DNA of 64,000 nucleotides from Tritrichomonas musculus. Taxonomy: Eukaryota > Parabasalia > Tritrichomonadida > Tritrichomonadidae. This document shows positions 49,555 through 60,107 of the stretch, in pieces; the first letter of the stretch is position 1; each line of letters begins with the position of its first letter. Made by a program: the position numbers and the translations under genes. The notes under the pieces are model-generated. The model worked only from the letters and a program-made list of their open reading frames with translations. It was not told the DNA's origin and did no database searches. The stretch spans positions 2,232,001-2,296,000 of the forward strand of contig JAPFFF010000010.1 in the NCBI GenBank assembly GCA_039105265.1, in the 5' to 3' direction.

Positions 49555-49987
49555 CTTATTTATAATAATTCAAGAAATTTCTATCTGGAGCATAAATATC
49601 TATTCTCGAGATGTTTTAAAGTAGTGATTCTTTTTTAAAAATGCTTTTTTGCGTATGATTTATTCATATTGCTCTTCTTGGCTTAAAATAAATGAGATTT
49701 TATTAGTATTCAATTGAAAATTTTGTTTTTCACTTTTATCAGAGTTTTTTTGAGAGAATGTCCTAAGCATTTTGAATCCGACTTTATTATACGATTTAAA
49801 CATTTTTTATGATATGCTATATGAAATGAATGTTTACCTTAAATAAATTATTTTGCAACTAAATTCATGCGATTATAACTTTTAAATTCTTGTTTTTGCC
49901 ATAATTCATTAACGAACATTTCACTTAAAAAAAAATTTTTTTTTATTTATTATTTTTTTTAATAAAAAATAACATAAAAAATATAGT

Positions 49988-51709
49988 TTAATAACAGTCA
50001 ATATTCATTTTCTCTATCATTTCTTTGTCTTGATACTTGATACCCGAGTTATAAAAGAAAACAGGCTGATCATGATCATTCAAAAACATTCGATGCTGCT
50101 TACGAAGTTCTGAATTAACCAACGATAAACGTGGATCGAAATCTGTTGTATTTAATGAAGCCATATCCAAAACCGTATGAAAAACAGTGTTTGTTGTAAT
50201 TGGGACGCCATGATTGTTGGCTGCATTCTTTACTTTTGAAGGAAAAGCGTCTTTATATTTTTCAGAGAACCACATAAACAATGGAATTTTGAGCTGGTAA
50301 TAAGTTGGACTTGGCGAAGAATGCAAAAATCTTTTTCTATTGTCGTCCAGCAAGTCTTCTCCATGATCAGATGAATAGAACAAAGCTGTTGTTGCTTTCG
50401 TTCTATCCAAGATTGATATGACTTTCGACAAGAAGTCATCAGTGTAGGCAACAGTATTGTCATATGCATTGAGGAGCATTTGTCGGTTCTCGTTTCTGAT
50501 TTTGCAGGCATCGTCAGGCATGAACAACGAGAAGTTTGATGGATATCTTTCTCTGTAATTGAAATGAGAGCCATATGTGTGCAGGACAATGAAAAGGTTG
50601 CCTGCAGCTGTATTTATAAAGCTTTGCAAAAGTGGCAACATAAACTCATCAAAGTTGTTTATTGTTATATAACCGCCGACTTCTGAATGTCGAATGTTTT
50701 CATGAGAGTCGGCTTCACTCGCGTAAAAGTCAAGGAAAGAACCGTCTGGAATCTGATTGGAATAAAAAGCGGTTTTAAAACCGGCTTCTTTAAATGCAGT
50801 GATGATGCTTTTATGCGAATATATGACGCTGTAGTCTTCAGCAGAGGCTGATGTTAAAATAAGTGGGACACTTTTGTGCGTTGTAATCGATTGCGTTAAA
50901 ACATCGTCGAATTTGATGATTCCTTGATTTTGCGATAATTGCGGATTTGTTTTTCTATCGTAACCATAAAGTTGCCAATTATCAGCTCTACTTGCTTCAC
51001 CAACTACTAATACATAAATCTCACGATTTGTCGCGTTGGCACTTTTCATAGTATTGAATTTGAAATCTTTTGAATGAATTGGATATTTTTTGCTCTTGTA
51101 ATATTTGTTAATGGCAAATCCAAGGTTGTAAAAGATATTAATTGGATAAACTTCTTCATGATAAGAGAAATTTCTGGTATTTGTATTATAAGCAAAATAT
51201 GATATAATGAATGATAAGATAATCAAACCAAATCCAATTTTCTTTACATTTTTCTTCATAGTAGCTGGAGTGTTATATTTATTTTTCCATGTAAATAGAG
51301 CAATAAGAATTGTTGGTACATATATTATTAAAACAATTGAAATAATGGGCCAAATATTATCAAGCAGCTCTCCTGCTTCAGAGGCATTTGTTGTTGCTAG
51401 ATTTAGGAACATATCAACAGCAATTGCTGCTTCACCGAAAACATACAATAAAACTAATTGCATTCCGTGGAAAAATATGTAAATTGGAGAGAATAGAATG
51501 AATGTTGCGGCATTATTTGGTATTGATAAAATAATCATATGAAATCCAGTTGTAAATATTATTGAACAAAGCTTTCCAAAAATATTTATAGGTTCTGTGC
51601 ATACTAAAGCAAAATTTGGAAGGATGTTTGCAATAAGGAAAAGAATGAAAAGTTGTCTGGTATTTGTAAATATTTGATTAATGTATGTCTCAATGCTTGA
51701 TACAATCAT
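49988..51709 (-). CDS. Phosphoethanolamine transferase of bacterial EptA/CptA type
   Basis: The 573-residue protein has five N-terminal membrane helices (to about residue 175) and a sulfatase-fold domain. Metal and catalytic sites are visible: VLVVGEASRADN (Glu238), the nucleophile region SITTHKSVP (Thr276 or Thr277), LHTYGSHFNYRERYP (377-391) and SSDHGEDL (447-453). Length, helices and motifs match bacterial enzymes that transfer phosphoethanolamine from phosphatidylethanolamine to lipid A or other glycans on the outer face of the inner membrane. The eukaryotic GPI ethanolamine-phosphate transferases have a different layout. The nearest relatives are probably from Bacteroidota, so lateral transfer is likely. 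It is complete and lies in an element-rich zone. The substrate here is unknown; a surface glycolipid is plausible. Confidence 0.93.
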   Translation of the reverse strand: MIVSSIETYINQIFTNTRQLFILFLIANILPNFALVCTEPINIFGKLCSIIFTTGFHMIILSIPNNAATFILFSPIYIFFHGMQLVLLYVFGEAAIAVDMFLNLATTNASEAGELLDNIWPIISIVLIIYVPTILIALFTWKNKYNTPATMKKNVKKIGFGLIILSFIISYFAYNTNTRNFSYHEEVYPINIFYNLGFAINKYYKSKKYPIHSKDFKFNTMKSANATNREIYVLVVGEASRADNWQLYGYDRKTNPQLSQNQGIIKFDDVLTQSITTHKSVPLILTSASAEDYSVIYSHKSIITAFKEAGFKTAFYSNQIPDGSFLDFYASEADSHENIRHSEVGGYITINNFDEFMLPLLQSFINTAAGNLFIVLHTYGSHFNYRERYPSNFSLFMPDDACKIRNENRQMLLNAYDNTVAYTDDFLSKVISILDRTKATTALFYSSDHGEDLLDDNRKRFLHSSPSPTYYQLKIPLFMWFSEKYKDAFPSKVKNAANNHGVPITTNTVFHTVLDMASLNTTDFDPRLSLVNSELRKQHRMFLNDHDQPVFFYNSGIKYQDKEMIEKMNIDCY

Positions 51710-52181
51710 GTTTTAAAAATATAATGAAATGATTTAAATTTTATTTAAATGATTTTATTCCATCAAATATCCATTTCTTATCAAAAAGTTCTAAACAAAA
51801 TTCAAAATTAAAACAATTTCAATAGAAATATTCAAATAATTAACAGTAAAAATTATTTTTTACTAAACTATTTCACTTTTCCCTCAATGACTAAAAATAA
51901 ATTTGATAAAAAGATTCAGAGTGCTTTTAATCGTATTATTTATATAAAAATTTAAATTTTGATCGCCTTTGAAATTTCAATTGATTTAAAAAAGCTGATC
52001 GTATTTTTTTTTGAGTTTTTCAATAAGTAAAAAAATTTTGTTTTTTTGATATTTTCATGATTAATTGTTTTTATTTATCTTTCTTATTCTAAAACATGAT
52101 TTTTTTAAAAACGTTAAAAAAACTACACAAAAAAAAAAAAAAAAAAAGATTAATTTTGATATCAGTTTTTTATTAATCATG
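51710..52181. other. A+T-rich intergenic gap
   Basis: This is the 5' flank of the transferase gene, with an A run near 52128-52146. Nothing else supported. Confidence 0.5.
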
Positions 52182-52319
52182 AATTTTCATCAAGAAATGA
52201 CGTATCAACTATTAGAAACATCAAATTTTGAATTTGTCTTTTCGTTTGATTATGTTAATTATTTTGAATTAATTAAAACTGATATTTCATCCAAACCCAA
52301 GAAAAAAACTATGTTTTAA
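52182..52319 (+). CDS. Possible 45-residue protein
   Basis: From ATG 52182 the frame reads NFHQEMTYQLLETSNFEF, then aromatic-rich sequence and a basic end (KPKKKTMF). It has no recognised family and no clear promoter. The small gene at 59772 has a loosely similar aromatic-acidic opening. It may be a chance frame. The next 860 bases to 53179 hold nothing supportable. Confidence 0.25.
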   Translation, partial: NFHQEMTYQLLETSNFEFVFSFDYVNYFELIKTDISSKPKKKTMF

Positions 52320-53179
52320 ACATGAATATCGTTATATAACACATTAAAACAGCTTTTTTTTAAAAATGCAAATATCAATAAATAAATGCAATCAAAAATA
52401 ATTGTAAACGGACAAACCGTGAAAAAATCAACTTTTTGAGACTATTTAATCACCTTACAATTTCTTTGATTTTTTTTTTTAACTTTTTCAACTTCGGTTT
52501 AAATAAATGATTCAATAGATATTTTCATTGAAACAACAAATTAGAATATGCTAGAAATGGATAAAGTTAATACCATGAAAATAATTGTATAGCAAAAACA
52601 GTTATGGTTAATTTATATGAAAAAAATTTATCTTGTATAGTTTTCTTTTTTATGTGAACTTTTTGTTTAGTTTAACAATTTTTCTTTTCAATTTTTTATA
52701 AATAACGTTTTTTATTTAAATTTTAATTTGAAAGATTAATTTCTCTCAACGCAATTTTTTTAATGGAGTTTTTGTTCCTTTCAAATACCCTATTTTTTGT
52801 TAATAATTTGTAGCGTAGAAACAGCATTTGGGCTTTCTTCTTCGGATTTGGTGACCTTTAAATTAAAAAATGTAAATCATATATTCTTGAAAAAACCTAA
52901 ATTCTCTTTCTATTTTTTAATAATATATCTTTAATTCACTGAATCTTTATGAATAGGAAGAAAAATTCACATTATTATATAACAGCATTTTGACTTCCCT
53001 CAGGAAACTCAGTTTTATATAGTATTAAGGATTTTTTAAATGTTAACTTTCTATGATCGTAATATAAAATACATTTTATATGATTACTTTGATTGTAAAA
53101 TATTTAAATCTGAAAATCGACCAAAAAACGATCATTTTCAGTTGAATTCTATATGACAAAAAAATTAAGAATATAAATA

Positions 53180-55348
53180 ATGGAGTCTTTTGATCTTGAA
53201 ATCAAAGAAAAAAAGAAAACAGAAGATTTTACCATCATTTATAAAGGACCTAATATGCGAAAAAATGATACTACTGAAACCATCAAAGAAATCAAAACAA
53301 TTAAAGAAGATTTTTTCGGAAAGCTTCGATATTTCAAACCCAAAGCTAATGAATTTAAACAAATAAACGAAATATATATTCATGACATATATCCTGTCGA
53401 CATATTTGAAGAATTTATACAATCAATCCAAACATTTCATATTAAACTTAACCCAGACAATTTTGAATCTTTTTACAACTTAAGCAAAAAATATGAATTT
53501 GAAGAACTCCAAGAAGAGCTTGATCAATATTCAAAAGATCGTCCAGACTTGAAACAATTAATTACAAAAATGACCGTTACAAACGACGACCAAATTAACT
53601 CTCAAAAAGAAGAAATAATTTCCAAGCACCTAGACGTTTGTTTAAAGAATGAAGAAATGATTCGAATTTCACTTCCAACATTAATTCGAATTTTGAATTC
53701 ACCTAACCGTATTTTAACGGATCATCATTTATTATTTCAATTTATTCAAAAAGTTATCGATTTCAATCAAAATAATTCAAATGAAAATCTAGATGAAAAA
53801 AGGGATTATTATCAACTGCTGTTCAATTCTATTGACTACATCGAGCTGGATAACGATGAACTCGAGTCCCTATTTCAAAACGAATTCTTCTCAAACATCA
53901 AAAGCATGAAAAATTTCAAAGAAAGAATCTCGCTTGTGATCGAGGAACGAAAGTTGAATGTGAAGAGAATCACTGATCTTGAATCAAAATTCAGTCAGCA
54001 TGAAAAATTACACCAGCAAGAAAAAAATGATCTTGAAGACAAATTCAGTCAGCATGAGAAGCTGCATCAGCAAGAAAAAAATGATCTTGAAGTTAAGATT
54101 AAAAAAATAGAAGAAAAATTAGGTGAAATGAACGATAAATTAACCAAACAAGGTGAAATTATTGACAATTACAGAAAGCTTGAGCAAGTGATTCAATCAC
54201 AAGAAGCAAAATTAAATAAACAAGAAGAAATTATACAAAAAATTCAATTGTATGTGGAAATAACCGCCAAAGTTGAGTCAAATGAAACAGTAAAAGGCGA
54301 AATAAGAATCATTGATTATTTCAAAAAGTTAGATAAGGCAAGAAGCAGGTATATCTTGAACACCGATAATTCATCTACATTAGACGAGGATTCATACAGG
54401 GAAGGGAAACCAATCTCAAATTTAGTGGAAACTTTTTCATTTGACAAACCGTCAGGTATTTATTACCTGCACGCGCTGGTCGTTGATAATGAAGGCCACA
54501 AGAGAGAAGCGGTTAGCCAGCCAATTAAAATAGCAAAACCGTTAACATTTGAATACACAGGCAAAGTTCAGTCAGCCACACTTGGTGCAGGAAGATACAA
54601 ACTAGAAGTCTGGGGCTCTGAAGGAGGCAAAAATGGCACTTACTATAGATCATCAGGCAAAGGCGGTTATTCAGTTGGAACGATCAATTTGAAAGAAAAA
54701 ACCACATTGTATGTCTATGTTGGCGAAAGTCCAAAAAGTACAGCGGGCGGTTGGAATGGCGGAGGATCAGGAACAGACAGTGCTGCAGGCGGAGGCGGCT
54801 CGACTGATATTTCGCTGCGTGGAGAAGATGGCAGCACAAATTGGAATAATTCGAACCATCTTTATAGCCGCATTATCGTTGCTGGTGCAGGCGGTGGCTC
54901 CGGCAACGATTGGAAAGATAATCCTATATGTGAAAAGTATTATGGTGGCTATGGAGGTGGAAATGAGGGACAGAGCAGTGGATACGGTCCAAGTGACAAT
55001 GGAGGAACGCAAACGAGAGCAGGAACAAACAAAAGTTACTCAACAAACCAAGGATTCGGAATTGGAGGAAATTATACAGGCAATGGTTCATCAGGAGGAG
55101 GTGGTGGGTGGTATGGAGGTGGCGCTTCTAATAATGGTGGCTGCAATACAGGCGGTGCAGGCGGCTCTGGATACGTGTATAACTCTGCCACAGCCAAGAA
55201 TTACCCAGGAGGCTGCTTGCTAAGTGAAGATTTTTATTTGATTGAATCATCTACACATGCCGGCAATACATCATTTCCAAGTCCCACAGGCACATCTAAT
55301 GAAACTGGCCATACTGGAAACGGTTATGCAAAAATATCCTTTTTGTAA
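53180..55348 (+). CDS. BTB/BACK-like, coiled-coil, glycine-rich domain protein
   Basis: 722 residues from ATG 53180. Residues 1-130 look like a divergent BTB fold (YIHDIYPVDIFEEFIQSI, then NLSKKYEFEELQEEL). 150-265 is BACK-like, with LIRILNSPNRILTDHHLLF. 265-365 is coiled coil with two LHQQEKNDLE units. 365-455 is a beta-rich, immunoglobulin-like stretch (GIYYLHALVVDNEGHKREAV). From 460 to the end is a Gly_rich-type domain (PF12810 style): FEYTGKVQSATLGAGRYKLEVWGSEGG opens it (shown here only as a marker), followed by many GG runs. This type of domain occurs in ALK-like ectodomains, but no signal peptide is seen, so the protein is probably cytosolic. It is the intact relative of the truncated gene at 39308. 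Confidence 0.85.
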   Translation: MESFDLEIKEKKKTEDFTIIYKGPNMRKNDTTETIKEIKTIKEDFFGKLRYFKPKANEFKQINEIYIHDIYPVDIFEEFIQSIQTFHIKLNPDNFESFYNLSKKYEFEELQEELDQYSKDRPDLKQLITKMTVTNDDQINSQKEEIISKHLDVCLKNEEMIRISLPTLIRILNSPNRILTDHHLLFQFIQKVIDFNQNNSNENLDEKRDYYQLLFNSIDYIELDNDELESLFQNEFFSNIKSMKNFKERISLVIEERKLNVKRITDLESKFSQHEKLHQQEKNDLEDKFSQHEKLHQQEKNDLEVKIKKIEEKLGEMNDKLTKQGEIIDNYRKLEQVIQSQEAKLNKQEEIIQKIQLYVEITAKVESNETVKGEIRIIDYFKKLDKARSRYILNTDNSSTLDEDSYREGKPISNLVETFSFDKPSGIYYLHALVVDNEGHKREAVSQPIKIAKPLTFEYTGKVQSATLGAGRYKLEVWGSEGGKNGTYYRSSGKGGYSVGTINLKEKTTLYVYVGESPKSTAGGWNGGGSGTDSAAGGGGSTDISLRGEDGSTNWNNSNHLYSRIIVAGAGGGSGNDWKDNPICEKYYGGYGGGNEGQSSGYGPSDNGGTQTRAGTNKSYSTNQGFGIGGNYTGNGSSGGGGGWYGGGASNNGGCNTGGAGGSGYVYNSATAKNYPGGCLLSEDFYLIESSTHAGNTSFPSPTGTSNETGHTGNGYAKISFL

Positions 55349-55450
55349 ATTATATACAAAAAATGTAAAAAGCTTTTTTATAAATAAAAGTCTAAAAAAC
55401 ATTCATTTTAGGAAGTACTGACAAGTTATTTAAACTAATTAATCAGTATT

Positions 55451-55894
55451 TTATATGACTTTAAAATGATTTCTTAATTTTATTGGAATCATGATAATTA
55501 GCTGCTTGTAATAACTCATCTTTCTACTTTCAATTGCTCGCAATTCTGCATTTTCATCAAATTCAAATATTTTAAGATTTCCACAATTGAGTGAGTTTTT
55601 GCCCAAATAAGTAACTTTTAGCGGAATGTAAATGCTGATAATTGCACATTCCAAGAAGGCAGATTCATTAATCACCTGAAGATGTGAATTCAGAGGAATC
55701 TCAATATTTTTAAGTTGCTTATAAAAATAAAAAGAACCTTCACAAATTTGAGTGATGTGATGTGAAATTTTAATGTTTGTAATCGATGAATCAGCGAAAG
55801 CATACGATGATATCTTCTTTATTTTTTGTGGGATTGAACATGACTTTATTTTTCGACCTGCAAACACAAGAACATCAAATTCTTCACTTTTCAT
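55451..55894 (-). CDS. BspA-type leucine-rich repeat protein or module
   Basis: From ATG 55892-55894, 147 residues with LRR_5 style repeats: KIKKISSYAFADSSITNIKI, QICEGSFYFYKQLKNIEIPL and INESAFLECAIISIYIPL. BspA-like proteins are very numerous in trichomonads. The gene has no signal peptide or anchor. It lies directly after a second, broken copy of the same module (55895-56400), so it may be the last piece of one longer decayed gene. Confidence 0.6.
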   Translation of the reverse strand: MKSEEFDVLVFAGRKIKSCSIPQKIKKISSYAFADSSITNIKISHHITQICEGSFYFYKQLKNIEIPLNSHLQVINESAFLECAIISIYIPLKVTYLGKNSLNCGNLKIFEFDENAELRAIESRKMSYYKQLIIMIPIKLRNHFKVI

Positions 55895-56400
55895 TGAAAT
55901 TTTTATAGTTTTTATTGTTTTTCATTATTCTTACTTTCTCTAATTTTTTGGTTCGGCTACACCATCCTTCACTGAGTTTTGAAACAATTGCTGGAATTGT
56001 TAAATTTTCCAACAACTAATTTATCATTAATGCTTTTAAAATATTTATTGTTTGACATAATTGTAACATTCAATAGTTTTGGCGTTTCTTCGCACCATCC
56101 TTCTTTCAGCTCTGAAACGGATGAAGGAATAGCAATGCTTTCAATTGAAGATTGATAAAATGTTAACTTTCCAATTTCTTGAAGTCTAGATTTTAATGGA
56201 ATTTCTACTTGTTGGAGATTTCTGCATTTGTAAAAAGATCCTTCACAAATTTTTGTGATGTGATGTGAAATGGCTATTTTTTCAATTGCTGAATGTGCAA
56301 ACGCATATGATGCAATTACATTGATGCTATCTGGAATAATTGCCTCTTTTTTATATCGACAGGCAAAAATAAGTACATCAAATATGCCACTTTTTATTAT
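55895..56400 (-). pseudogene. Decayed BspA leucine-rich repeat module
   Basis: The minus strand reads SGIFDVLIFACRYKKEAII, VIASYAFAHSAIEKIAI, KICEGSFYKCRNLQQVEIPL and SIESIAIPSSVSELKEGW before shifts and stops. It is a clear homologue of the 55451-55894 module, which begins MKSEEFDVLVFAG. Here the matching first codon is ATA rather than ATG. So it is a tandem duplicate that has lost its start and its 3' reading frame. Confidence 0.7.
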
Positions 56401-56510
56401 ATGGATGTAAAAGAAGTATTATTTTGATATAAATTGCTTGCCTTAATTTTGGTTTATATCAGTTAATTTCTATTATATGGATGTAAAAGAAGTATTATTT
56501 TGATATAAAT
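56395..56510. repeat. 40-base direct repeat, 76 bases apart
   Basis: 56395-56434 recurs exactly at 56471-56510 (begins TATTATATGGATGTAAAAGA). The first copy touches the 5' end of the decayed BspA module, so the duplication may mark the break that removed its start. Confidence 0.9.
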
Positions 56511-57149
56511 AACAAAGTATTGACTAATTGATATGATTATTTTTTGATTTTGTTATCATGTCAAGAAAAATTTATTGTATATAACGATTAATGTAATGTT
56601 AGATATTATCTGCTGAATGAAATTGTAATATAGACAGTTTTTAAAGATTTGCAAATAAAATAGCATTACATGTAAATTTTATGAGTTATTCTTTATATAT
56701 TATTTATATATATATATTATAAATATTAATCACTATTTTATTTAATAATATTTATTTATTTATTAAGATATTATTGTTTTAAATAATGTGATATGTTATA
56801 TTTAATATATTGAGAAACCTATTCAATAATTATTAAACTTGTTTTTTTAATCTGTACTTTTGCACAGTTTTCAAATAAGTATATCTTTTTATAAACATGA
56901 TATTAAGCTTTCCTAAAATATTTTTTTATTAATAGTAATTGAATAAATATAATATTGCATTATATTTCATTTTTGTATTTTTCATTAAAAGAAAAATTTG
57001 AACTAAAAAAATTAAAAATTGGAATATAAATTTCTCCCCATATCATTCAAAATTGAATAATAAAAACCTGAAAATATTCAAAACTTAATCGTTTATTTAT
57101 CCTTTTCATTGAAATCATGATCGTTTAAATTTTCTGCTTATGAAAAACT
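56511..57149. other. A+T-rich gene-free region
   Basis: TATATA tracts near 56695-56720 and A/T runs. I see no gene. Confidence 0.5.
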
Positions 57150-57565
57150 GATCGTTGAAGGTAATTCAATTGGCCTTACTAGTAAATGGATCAGGAGAAA
57201 AAAAAAGATCAGCTTTTACTTCTTTCCAGTGCCCGTTTAACGAGTTACCATTTATGTTGTGGCATACAATACATATAGCTAAAAAGCTGGAGTAGATTTT
57301 GTGAATTTTTTCTGCTGGGATATTGTTCCATGAACGATTGAGATAATAAAATAACTGATTTTTGCTTTCAAATTATATTCCTGATATATCATTCTTCCTC
57401 TTGGCGGTGAGAGAGCTTGAGGCTGTACATAAGAGTTGTAAAAACTTTTGACTGTGTTGGGATTTCGATTTGTTAATTGCCCAATTAAGGTCCAGCTATT
57501 ACCGTATAGTATTTTCCTATAATTTCAATTTTTTCATTTTCTGAAAGAGGTTTTGCGTTGATCAT
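57150..57565 (-). pseudogene. Decayed DNA transposase, N-terminal helix-turn-helix part
   Basis: From ATG 57563-57565: LSENEKIEIIGKYY in one frame, then a shift to WTLIGQLTNRNPNTVKSFY and LSPPRGR, and later WNNIPAEKIHKIYSSFLA and SLNGHWKEVKADL in a third frame. A homeodomain-like helix-turn-helix with a trailing RGR and a SLNGHWK-type end is the style of trichomonad DDE transposon proteins. Stops and shifts make it dead. No catalytic core or clear terminal repeats were found. Confidence 0.5.
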
Positions 57566-58031
57566 TTATATATTTAAATTAAAAAAATTATTTCAAATTT
57601 CAATTGAGAAATAATATTTTTTGAGAGAAATATTTCAAAAAGTTAAATTTATTTTTGTTTTGATAAAAACCGTAAATAACATTTCCAAATTTGAATAGAG
57701 TTTAGATTTTGAAATCAAGTTTATAATATTCAAAATTTTCAATACTTTTCAATATTAAATTTTAAATACTCTTTGAAAATTTTTGCTTTAGTTTTAATGA
57801 CTTTTTACATATTATTATTAGAATTAAAGTGATTTTCTAAGGAAAAATATTTCCATTATAATTCTGAAAAAGTTGATTTTTTTTGAAAAAATAATATCGA
57901 ATATTCAGAAAAAATGATTGATTATCTTAAATCACAACTTTTTGAGAGAATACACCCAAAAAGTGATTCAATCATTATCAAAATTTCTTTATATTGAATA
58001 ATTAGATATATTTTAAAAAGTTTTAACATTA
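57566..58031. other. A+T-rich gene-free region
   Basis: Nothing beyond A/T runs and TTTTTGAGAGAA repeats (near 57620 and 57941). Confidence 0.45.
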
Positions 58032-58040
58032 ATAATGTGA

Positions 58041-59593
58041 AAGGAGAACGGAGAGACGGTTATGACAAAGATTTTTTTCGACTTATTTTATATAAATATA
58101 AATATAATATTATATATTAAATAATTCTTAATAAGAAACCAAAAAGAAATATCGTAGGGAAACAAAGATATTCACAAAATAAAAATAAAAGTTATGAAAA
58201 AGTTAATTAATTGAATTGTTATGATAGATTTTTAATTCAATTTCTTGTAACATTTAGATATCAAAAGTGTTACAAAGAATCTGTGCAAGTTGTATAATTA
58301 TTTTTCATAGTTTATGATTTTATAAATTTATTATATATTGTATATAAACTATATCATGTGATATTATATATAGTTTATAAAAATATAATAAGATAATAAC
58401 ATTTTATTTTTTTAAAAAATTGAATTAAAACTATATAAAATAATCTCTTTCATTTTTATTTTATCTTAACAAAAATGACATAAATCACTTTTTTTACTAT
58501 TTTATTTTTATATAATGACATACTAAAATGTTATGCCTAATTATTTAGTATATATTTTATAAATTTTTTTTTCAAATCAAAAAAAAAAAATTAAAAGAGC
58601 TTACCCATCCTGTTAAATTGATTAAATATTTGCTTTTTATATGATATATTTCAAATTTGAAGCCAAAATATATGGTATATTAGATTGAGGAAAAAGGCTA
58701 AAATAGTAAAGTAAAGGTGGGAAATATTACTTATTACTGATGTAATAATTAATAAAACTTGCATATTTTAATAAATATTAAAATTATAATAAAATTATTT
58801 ATTAATAGGCTTCATTTTGATAAATTAATTTAAATTCAGATTTAATGGTAAAGAAATACAAATGTTTTATAAGAAAAATCCTACTTTAATACATTGTTTG
58901 ATGGAATTTCATGAAAATTAATAATTGAATATGAAAGATTTATTTTATATGAAATTGTTCTCAAAATTGACTCTTGGACGATGATATTTAATTTAAAATT
59001 TCTTATTGATGATTGAGAATGTATAATTGAACTATTTTTATCTTTATTTAAATGAAATATTGATATTTTATATTTTATATATAAACATATATAAATAACA
59101 TAATAATATAATTATCATTGTAATAAGTTTATATTCAATAAATTATCCATGAATAAAATAAATAAAATTCTTAAAAAAAAATGAAATTATCTCAAATAAA
59201 TATTTTAATTGAGAGTAATTGAATAGAAATAAATAATTTATTCAAAATCTTTCAAAAAAAATTTAATGATTATTTTTTCTTTCTTATAAAATAAATAAAA
59301 ATTCATACGCTGAATTTCTTTTCTGGGAGGGTCAATTGGGTTATAATAACATCACTAATCTTTTGTATAAACGATTTCTTAATTTCACATACCTATTTAT
59401 GAAAATCAGATACAGATAACATATAATTTCCATTATTTGAACAATAAATGTATTTTTAATAATGCAAATTCATTTAAATATGATCAAAAATATTAATATT
59501 AACAAATATCGAAAAAATGACTATTAATTAATTATATAAAATCATTTTAATATATTTTTTAACGTACAAAAAAAACCGTCTTCGTTCTCCTTT
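58041..59593. mobile_element. 1.55 kb non-autonomous element with 8-9 base target duplication
   Basis: The left end reads AAGGAGAACGGAGAGACGGT and the right end is the complement of AAAGGAGAACGAAGACGGTT; they match apart from a 3-base gap. ATAATGTGA stands directly outside both ends (58032-58040 and 59594-59602), as expected for a target duplication of 8-9 bases. That length fits Mutator-type (9) or hAT-type (8) insertion; the ends do not start with CAG as hAT ends usually do. The interior is A+T-rich without a reading frame of note. Confidence 0.7.
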
Positions 59594-59771
59594 ATAATGT
59601 GATAAAAAAAGGCAAATACAATTTCCCTCCAAATTATTAATCCATTTGCAATGTTATAACATTTTATAACATTTTTTTTTTTTCAATTAGTTTTTTCAAA
59701 AAAGATAAAAAAAAAAAATTTACGATTAAATATTGAATGATATACAGTTTTTTTTTAGTAAAAATATTTTT

Positions 59772-60107
59772 ATGGAATTGGCATTTGCTGACTCCCTCGA
59801 ATTCATTTATATGGATTTTCGACCAATAGCTTTTCCCTCGATAGATGAAAACCAGACAAGTTCTGCTCCTACTACTCATAAACATGTGACGTTTGCACCA
59901 TATCCTGAAATTATAAGTATCCCCATTCAGAAAATAACATATCCAGTTGTTATTTCAGAGATTCAACCTGTCTCAATACTGAAAAAGACAAACTATAAAT
60001 ACTCTAATTATAATCAATTAAAGAGGAAATTAGGCGATGCTTTCTATTTACTATTAACTATTTCAATGCTTACCTTTTTTGATAAGTTTATTCAACACTT
60101 TTTTTAG
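59772..60107 (+). CDS. Small unknown protein with C-terminal hydrophobic helix
   Basis: I use the ATG at 59772 (111 residues); upstream the frame only reaches a TTG. It has an acidic-aromatic start (MELAFADSLEFIYMDF), a Pro/Thr-rich middle, and a basic stretch (SILKKTNYKYSNYNQLKRK) before a hydrophobic helix (FYLLLTISMLTFFDKF) near the end. That could be a tail-anchored membrane protein. The VTFAPYPEIISIPI and SILKK pieces recall, faintly, a protein-phosphatase docking arrangement, but I do not claim it. It begins 170 bases after the 1.55 kb element. Confidence 0.5.
   Translation: MELAFADSLEFIYMDFRPIAFPSIDENQTSSAPTTHKHVTFAPYPEIISIPIQKITYPVVISEIQPVSILKKTNYKYSNYNQLKRKLGDAFYLLLTISMLTFFDKFIQHFF

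Noticed and set aside
54711-55223. 170-codon shifted frame in the glycine-rich domain
   Set aside because: Gly-codon-rich DNA lacks stops in other frames; the main frame holds the recognisable domain.
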